Source of the DNA: Stomorhina lunata
Taxonomy: Eukaryota > Arthropoda > Insecta > Diptera > Rhiniidae
Direction of reading: 5' to 3'
Assembly: GCA_933228675.1 (NCBI GenBank)
Contig: OW121741.1
Location: 22,407,314 to 22,471,313, forward strand
DNA length: 64,000 nt
Below, piece by piece: positions 58,100-64,000 of this stretch. The stretch's first letter is position 1. Each line of letters begins with the position of its first letter. Under the pieces are notes generated by a model. That model had not been told where the DNA came from, ran no database searches, and was given only the letters and a program-made list of their open reading frames with translations. Made by a program: the position numbers and the translations under genes.

Positions 58100-59945
58100 T
58101 GTTTTTTTTATCAAAAATTTTTTTTTTATCAAAAATTTTTCTATAGAAATTTTTTTTTATCAAAAAGTTTTCATTCGAAAATTTTTCTATAAAATATTTT
58201 TGACCAAAATTTTTTTTATAGAAATTTTTTCATCAAAAATTTTCCTATAAACAAACAATTTTTCTATAGAAAATTTTTTATAATAAATTTTTCTATAGAA
58301 TTTTTTTTTTCAAAAATTTTTCTATAGAAAAGTTTTTTATTAAACATTTTTCTATAGACAATTTTTTTATCAAAAATTTTTCTATAGAAAATTTTTTTAT
58401 CAAAAATTTTTCATTAGAAAATGTTTTTACCAAAACTTTTTCTAATTTTTTTTTATCAAAAATTTTGTATACAAAATTTTTTTATCAAAAATTTTTCTAT
58501 AAAAATTTTTTTTTATCAAAAATTTTTCTATAGAAAATTTTTTTATCAAAAATTTTTCAATCGAAAATTTTTCTACAAAATTTTTTTGATCACAAATTCT
58601 TCTATAAAAATTTTTTATCAAAAATTTTTCTATAGAAATTTTTTTATCAAACATTTTCCTATAGACAAAAAATTTTTCTATAGAAAATTTTTTATCAAAA
58701 ATTTTTCTGTAGAAAATTTTTTTATCTAAAATTTTTCTATAGAAAATTTTTTATCAAAAACTTTCTATAGGAAATTTTTTTATCAAAAATATTTCAATAG
58801 AAAATTTTTTTATCAAAAATTTTTCATTCGAAAATTTTTTATATCAAAAATTTTTCATTCGAAAATTTTTCTATAAAATTTTTTTGATCACAAATTTTAA
58901 AAAAAAATTTTGTTATTAAAAATTTTTCAATAGACAGTTTTTTAATCAACATTTTCCTATAGACAAAAAATTTTTCTATAGAAAATTTTTTATCAAAAAT
59001 TTTTCTGTAGAAAATTTTTTTATCTAAAATTTTTCTATAGAAAATTTTTTATCAAAAATTTGTCTATAGAAAATTTTTTATCAAAAACTTTCTATAGGAA
59101 ATTTTTTTATCAAAAATATTTCAATAGAAAATTTTTTTTATCAAAAATTTGTCTATAGAAAATTTTTTATCAAAAACTTTCTATAGGAAATTTTTTTATC
59201 AAAAATATTTCAATAGAAAATTTTTTTATCAAAAAATTTTCATTCGAAAATTTTTTTTATCAAAAATTTTTCATTCGAAAATTTTTCTATAAAATTTCTT
59301 CGATCACAAATTTAAAAGAAAAAAATTTTGTTATTAAAAATTTTTCTATAGACAGTTTTTTAATCAAAATTTTTTCTGTAAAAAATTTTTTATTAAAAAT
59401 TTTTCTGTAGACAATTTTTTTATTAAAAATTTTTCTATAAGAAATTTTATTATCAAAAATTTTTCATTAGAAAATGTTTTTATCAAAAATTTTTCGTTAG
59501 AAAATGATTTTATCAAAAATTTTTCAAAATTTTTTTATCAAAAATTCTTTTTATCAAAATTGTTTCTAAATTTTTTTATCAAAAATTTTTCTAAATGTTT
59601 TTATCAAAAATTTTTCTATATTTTTTTATCAAAAATTTTTCTAAGTTTTTTTATTAAAAATGTTTCTAAATTTTTTTATCAAAAATTTTTCTACAAAAAA
59701 TTGTTATCAAAAATTTTTTATAGAACATTTTTTATCAAAAACGTTTCTATAGAAAATTTTTTATCAAAAATTTGTCTATAGAAATTCTTTTTTATCAAAA
59801 ATTTTTTTTATCAAAAATTTTTCTACAGAAAATTCTATAGGCAATTTTTTTTATCAAAAATTTTTCTATAAAATATTTTTTTATTAAAAATTTTTCTATA
59901 AAACATTTTTTTATTAAAAATTTTTTTACAGAAAATTTTTATAAA
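58100..59945 (+). repeat. 30-bp palindromic-core satellite J
   Basis: Units of about 30 bp: TTTTTCTATAGAAAATTTTT then TTATCAAAAA. Spacing at 58321, 58351 and 58381 is 30; length varies with the T run. The linker ATTTTT-TTATC-AAAAAT is a 6-bp dyad. A block containing ACATTTTCCTATAGACAAAA at 58650 recurs at 58948, an offset of about 298 bases. From about 59520 the core is often missing and only TTTTTATCAAAAAT remains. Both-strand open frames rich in F/K/I are by-products. Confidence 0.93.
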
Positions 59946-59954
59946 CATTTTTTC

Positions 59955-60286
59955 ACGTTCGATATTCATACGAAGTTCATCAATCGTCGCTGGCTTGTTA
60001 ACGTGACATAGCCCCACAAGAAATAGTCTAACGGCGACAAATCGCACGACCGAGGCGGCCAATCGACTGGACCACTTCGTAAGATAACACGTTCTCCAGA
60101 CATGGTTTTCAATAAATTTATTATGACATTCACTGTGTGGCTTGTGGCGCCATCCTGTTGGAATCACATGTCCTCCAAGTCCATATCATCCAACTGTGGT
60201 CAAAAATATTCGGTTATTATTAATCGGTAGCGATTCCCATTTACAGTAACGTGGCGATCTTTATCATCACGGAAGAAGTGATGATC
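59955..60286 (-). pseudogene. Broken DDE transposase (Tc1/mariner-like)
   Basis: On the minus strand from 60286, a frame reads FFRDDKDRHVTVNGNRYR, then after two in-frame TGA codons at places where the family has Trp, QQDGATSHT, and then VDWPPRSCDLSPLDYFLWG. These are hallmark blocks of a widespread insect DDE transposase in the IS630-Tc1-mariner group: the Asp in QQDGA and the Asp in CDLSPLD are expected catalytic residues and are still present. After LWGYV a frameshift or deletion moves the reading to NKPATIDELRMNIERE. The N-terminal DNA-binding part was not found upstream. With two stops and a frameshift it is not functional. Its downstream end lies only about 10 bases from satellite J. 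Confidence 0.85.
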
Positions 60287-61270
60287 AAGTTATATTACTT
60301 CTACCAGTGCCATCGGAGTAAGCAAGGCAGCATTTTTATGCTAATTATGTCCAGGGGTAGCAAATGTAGAATCACATTAAGTGTATCAGCTGGGATGGTA
60401 TGAAGTGCAACCATCAGTCAATGAACCATTTCGAGTACCTCGCAGTACATAGATTTCTGAAGAACTCTCTACTAGATGACAACTAAGCATAACATTATCG
60501 TTCTCTTTATCGCGCATTTCACATGCATATAAGTTCGCTCTTGAGATTTACATGTAATTGTAGTTACTCTTAAATCACAAAAAAAAAACAAAACAGTTTA
60601 ATCTTAGGCGAGCATTCGTAACATATGGTTCTGTTTCCCAATTTAGTTGATCACGAGCATCCAACCAAGACGGTTGGTTGTTTGCTTGTTGAAAAATGAC
60701 TTAAGGGGTAGGGAGAACGCTTGTTTGTTTACAAAATGTTTCTCACAGACACACCTACCTCTAGTGTACAGCCAACGGTTCCAATCTCCATTGTTTCTCA
60801 ATTGCTTCTGCGCACCCTTGTTTAACAACTTTGGCCATTTTAGCAATTGTAGACAGGTCCATGATATTTAATTTGAAATTCAATATCCAGAGCAATTCGC
60901 ACCGTTTACGAAAGGTTTTCAGTGTCCTCTCAAGGAGATAGTTTCCACTTGTATGATTTTGTATCTCCTGGTGAACAGAACTAATTTAGTCTTATATAAA
61001 ATTACCGCAAAACTTATATCGACCGCCTGTTTCGATATAGTAAGAAGATCCCTATTGAAGGAAGCATTTTAGCTAAGACTCTATAACATAAAGATATTGC
61101 ACTCCATACATTTCTTTTTCTGCCAAAAGTGAAACTTAAGTGGATAAAAAACAATGAAAAACACATAAACGCACAAACAAACATACATTTCATGAGCACG
61201 TGTGTGTGCCTCTCATTGAATAATCGTCTCCATTTGTTGATTCTGAATTAAAGTAAAAATGGTATACTTT
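60287..61270. other. Spacer, possible further transposon relic
   Basis: Base composition is more mixed than in the surrounding DNA, and some of it may belong to the broken transposon. Complementary frames at about 60643-60871 on both strands have no recognisable domain. No terminal inverted repeat could be matched. Confidence 0.4.
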
Positions 61271-61562
61271 CTTTTTTTATGGGACTTTTCAAAACGACCA
61301 TACGACAAATCAAATTTATGAAAGTGCAAAAGTCTTGGTAATCAGAAGCTACAGCAATTGCCACATCATCTGCTTTAGCACTATACTGCCCTCTGCAGAC
61401 ACCATTACTGTCTTTTTTATGGGAGTTTTCAAAACGACCATACTGCAAATCAGTGTATGGAAGTGCAACATATTTATATTATAGAGTCTTTGTACTCAGA
61501 AGTTAAAGCAATTGCCACATCATCTGCTTTAGCATTTTACTGTAATCTACGGATGCCATTAC
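61271..61562 (+). repeat. 140-bp tandem duplication
   Basis: Two copies with shared blocks GGGACTTTTCAAAACGACCA / GGGAGTTTTCAAAACGACCA (61281 and 61421) and GCAATTGCCACATCATCTGC later in each. The second copy has a short insertion (ATATTTATATTATAG). Copies are about 80-85% alike. The 66-codon minus frame across the first copy is not protein-like. Confidence 0.85.
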
Positions 61563-62819
61563 ATAGTATAGAGCTTTTTTATGGTAAGAAAGACAGAACA
61601 CCGCCTTAGGTTTTCCCTCAAAAATAAAAGGACACCCTCGTACATATTATATAAAATTTAAAATATTTTTTAATCTTCTCTAGAAAAACAAACAAAATTT
61701 ATTACACAATAATTTTGAATGGAGAAAAGGCATTCAATAAATGTTATGAGAGTGCAGCAAAATCAAAAGTGAGAGGAGAGGAGAGTGTTATATAAAATAA
61801 CTGTAAGTGTTTTTTTCTAGGAAAAAGAGGCAAATATTATTAGATTGCAAAACTAAAAGATAGTATCAAGGATTCGAAAGGATAAGCAAATATTAAGTAG
61901 TTATATATATATGAAAATGTAAATGTTATAATACAAAAAATACTATACAGATTTATCAGTAACCCAGTGAACACAAAAAAGTGATTTCATATCAGAATCA
62001 TCTTCTTTTACACATTCAAAGGTTTAAATTTTTGCTCAACATTTCTATGGTAGTTAAGCCCTTTTGGTTTCAGAAAATATTCAATTTGTACTTAGGCCCT
62101 TTTGTTTTTTCGCAACTGCTCAAAAACTAAACGTTTTTCACCATTTAAGTTTTTAGAGTTTTCTTTGCTGATGGCTTGTTGACTCAATTCCAAAATTTGG
62201 ATGTAATGTTCCTCTTAGTTTAAAAGTTATAACGTTTTTTGCTTGTCCTGTTAAAAAAGGAAACTAGAAGTGTTGTTACGCCCTTTTGCATTTTAGTTGA
62301 AGTTTTACACATGCAAAGATGAGGAATGCTTAAAATAGTATCTTTTTATAATCTGGTTTCCTTATGTTTGCTGGGTAATTTCCCTACATACATGTTTGAG
62401 TAATCACACTCTCCTGTACCTACATTTTTTGTTTGTTGAAAAAAATGCAAATATTTCTTTTTTTTTTTCTTACTTTTTGCAATATTATCCTTTCACCTTT
62501 TTCTTTTGCATTTTATATAAATATTTGTTTAATATGTTATTTCCCTGGCACGACCTAACAATTTTATAAATTTTTAATAACTTCAGGACATTGTTGGAAA
62601 TATTAAATAAAGCTCCAAAAGTAAATTTTTAGAACTTAAACAATCTTTACTAACAATTTTTAAATATTAAAAGTTCAAGTGTTAAAACAAAGTTTATAAT
62701 ATTTATTAAAAATAATAAAAAAGGCATAATGGAAATAAATTTTAGCATAAATTCATAGACGGAAAATAAAGTTATGAAAAGCTTATCATTTTCTATAAAA
62801 AATTTAATATTATTTTTCA
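61563..62819. other. AT-rich spacer
   Basis: About 1.25 kb with CTTTTG-type words (GCCCTTTTG at about 62057, 62096 and 62281) recurring loosely and no gene recognised. Confidence 0.5.
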
Positions 62820-62908
62820 TTTATGAATAAGGGGGTGGTTAGTATTTAATAATTTTTATTATAAGTCGTTTTCTGGGAGCATTAGAGATTAACCCCCTTA
62901 TTCATAAA
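62820..62908. repeat. 89-bp element with perfect 17-bp inverted ends
   Basis: TTTATGAATAAGGGGGT at 62820-62836 is exactly complementary to ACCCCCTTATTCATAAA at 62892-62908. It sits at the left edge of the 137-bp satellite, whose unit has the related block TTTATGTATAAGGGG. It may be a MITE-like seed of the array. Confidence 0.8.
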
Positions 62909-64000
62909 CGAAAAAAAAAAAACTAATGACAAACTTAAAAATCTAATTTTCCATACAAAATTCCGATAATTTATACTATTTTATAATTAGTTTATGTATA
63001 AGGGGTAAAAATGTACCACTTTTCCCCCTAAATCGAAACGAAACCAACAAAAAACTTATGACAAACTTAAAAATCAAAACTTCCATACAAAATTCCGAAA
63101 ATTTATATTATTTTATAAATATTTTACGAAACGAAAAATAAACTTATGACAAACTTATAAATCAAATTTTCCATATAAAATTCCTATAGTAAGTCTTTGA
63201 TTATTTTATAACTAGTTTATGTATAAGGGGTAAAAGTGTACCACTTTTACCCCTAATTAGAAACGTAACCAAAAAAAAACTTATGACAAACTTATAAATC
63301 ATATTTTTCATACAAAATTCCTGTAATAAGCCTTTGATTACTTTATAACTGGTTTTGTATCAGGGGTAAAAATGTACCACTTTTCCCCCTAATTAGAAAC
63401 GTAATCAAAAAAAAACTCATGACAAACTTAACAATCAAATTTTCCATACAAAATTCCTATAGTAAGTCTTTGATTATTTTATAATTAGTTTATGTATAGG
63501 GGGTAAAAATGTACCACTTTTCCCCCTAATAAGAAACAAAACCAAAAAAAGCTTATGGCAACTTATAAATCAAATTTTCCATACAAAATTCCTTTTATAA
63601 GCCTTTGATTACTTTATAACTGGTTTTGTATCAGGGGTAAAAATGTACCACTTTTCCCCCTAATTAGAAACGTAATCAAAAAAAAACTCATGACAAACTT
63701 AACAATCAAATTTTCCATACAAAATTCCTATAGTAAGTCTTTGATTATTTTATAATTAGTTTATGTATAGGGGGTAAAAATGTACCACTTTTCCCCCTAA
63801 TTAGAAACGTAATCAAAAAAAAACTCATGACAAACTTAACAATCAAATTTTCCATACAAAATTCCTATAGTAAGTCTTTGATTATTTTATAACTAGTTTA
63901 GGTATGAGGGGTAAAAATGCACCACTTTTCCCCCTAATTAGAAACGAAACCAAAAAAAAACTTATGACAAACTTTAAAATCAAAATTTCCATATAAAATT
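62909..64000 (+). repeat. 137-bp satellite L, running off the window
   Basis: About eight copies. The landmark TACCACTTTT occurs at 63014, 63239, 63375, 63512, 63646, 63783 and (as CACCACTTTT) 63920, so the period is 134-137 bases after an irregular first interval of 225. Each unit has ACTTATGACAAACTTA, TTTTCCATACAAAATTCC and a GGGGTAAAA ... CACTTTTCCCC dyad. In the copy at 63227-63253 the dyad is perfect, with 12-bp arms around TAC. The array continues beyond the window. Confidence 0.93.

Noticed and set aside
60643..60871. Complementary open frames on both strands in the right-hand spacer
   Set aside because: Neither has a recognisable motif; simultaneous opening on both strands over about 200 bases is common by chance.

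Overview
The window looks like non-coding DNA of a higher fly (Diptera, Cyclorrhapha; a blowfly- or house-fly-like genome is my best guess). Reasons: strong AT richness; Tc1/mariner-class transposon relics; a fly-type interspersed repeat at the left edge; fly-like intronic spacers rich in CA/GT and CAACAA words; and no convincing complete protein-coding gene. All coordinates and copy numbers were read by eye and may be off by a few bases.

Roughly 60% of the window is tandem repeat. Left to right: a dipteran interspersed repeat (50-420); a hairpin and tRNA-like sequence (1922-2040); a 12-bp array (2096-4109) running into a 7-kb 11-bp array (4110-11203); an inverted 11-bp array (12511-13361); two 15-bp dyad arrays (14461-17003, 18283-20372); a ~120-bp trimer and a degenerate 18-bp array (21771-23905); a pair of MITE-like hairpins (24032-24376); a second 11-bp array (25251-28204); and a decayed Tc1-like transposon (28541-29245). 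Then comes a series of 30-35-bp arrays sharing the core TTTTCTATAGAAAA or its TATATA variant (31215-32625, 33815-36065, 36970-38126, 38813-39795, 40745-45793, 54195-56368, 58100-59945). This series is interrupted by a second 12-bp array with a 1.4-kb higher-order duplication (47826-51718) and a TAGTAT-type array (51779-52405). The right end holds a broken DDE transposase (about 59955-60286, minus strand), a 140-bp duplication, and a 137-bp satellite running off the edge.

Two plus-strand sites have the form pyrimidine tract-AG|GTRAGT, the signature of recursive splice sites (ratchet points) in giant fly introns: 17332|17333 and 39847|39848. Each has a second 5' splice-site-like GT 60 or 63 nt downstream, as expected for the short cryptic exons that help define such sites. 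The second 63-nt segment is about 48% GC, has two open frames and may be a real microexon. I found no equivalent site on the minus strand. My inference is that the whole window lies inside a giant intron of a plus-strand gene.

The other main observation concerns the 31-bp families. Their monomers consist of two alternating dyads. The core dyad is constant, while the linker dyad differs between families but keeps its two arms complementary (TTTTCT/AGAAAA, TTGTCTT/AAGACAA, TTGTGT/ACACAA, ATTTTT/AAAAAT). Several arrays also flip orientation internally, so one transcript could fold into long double-stranded RNA.
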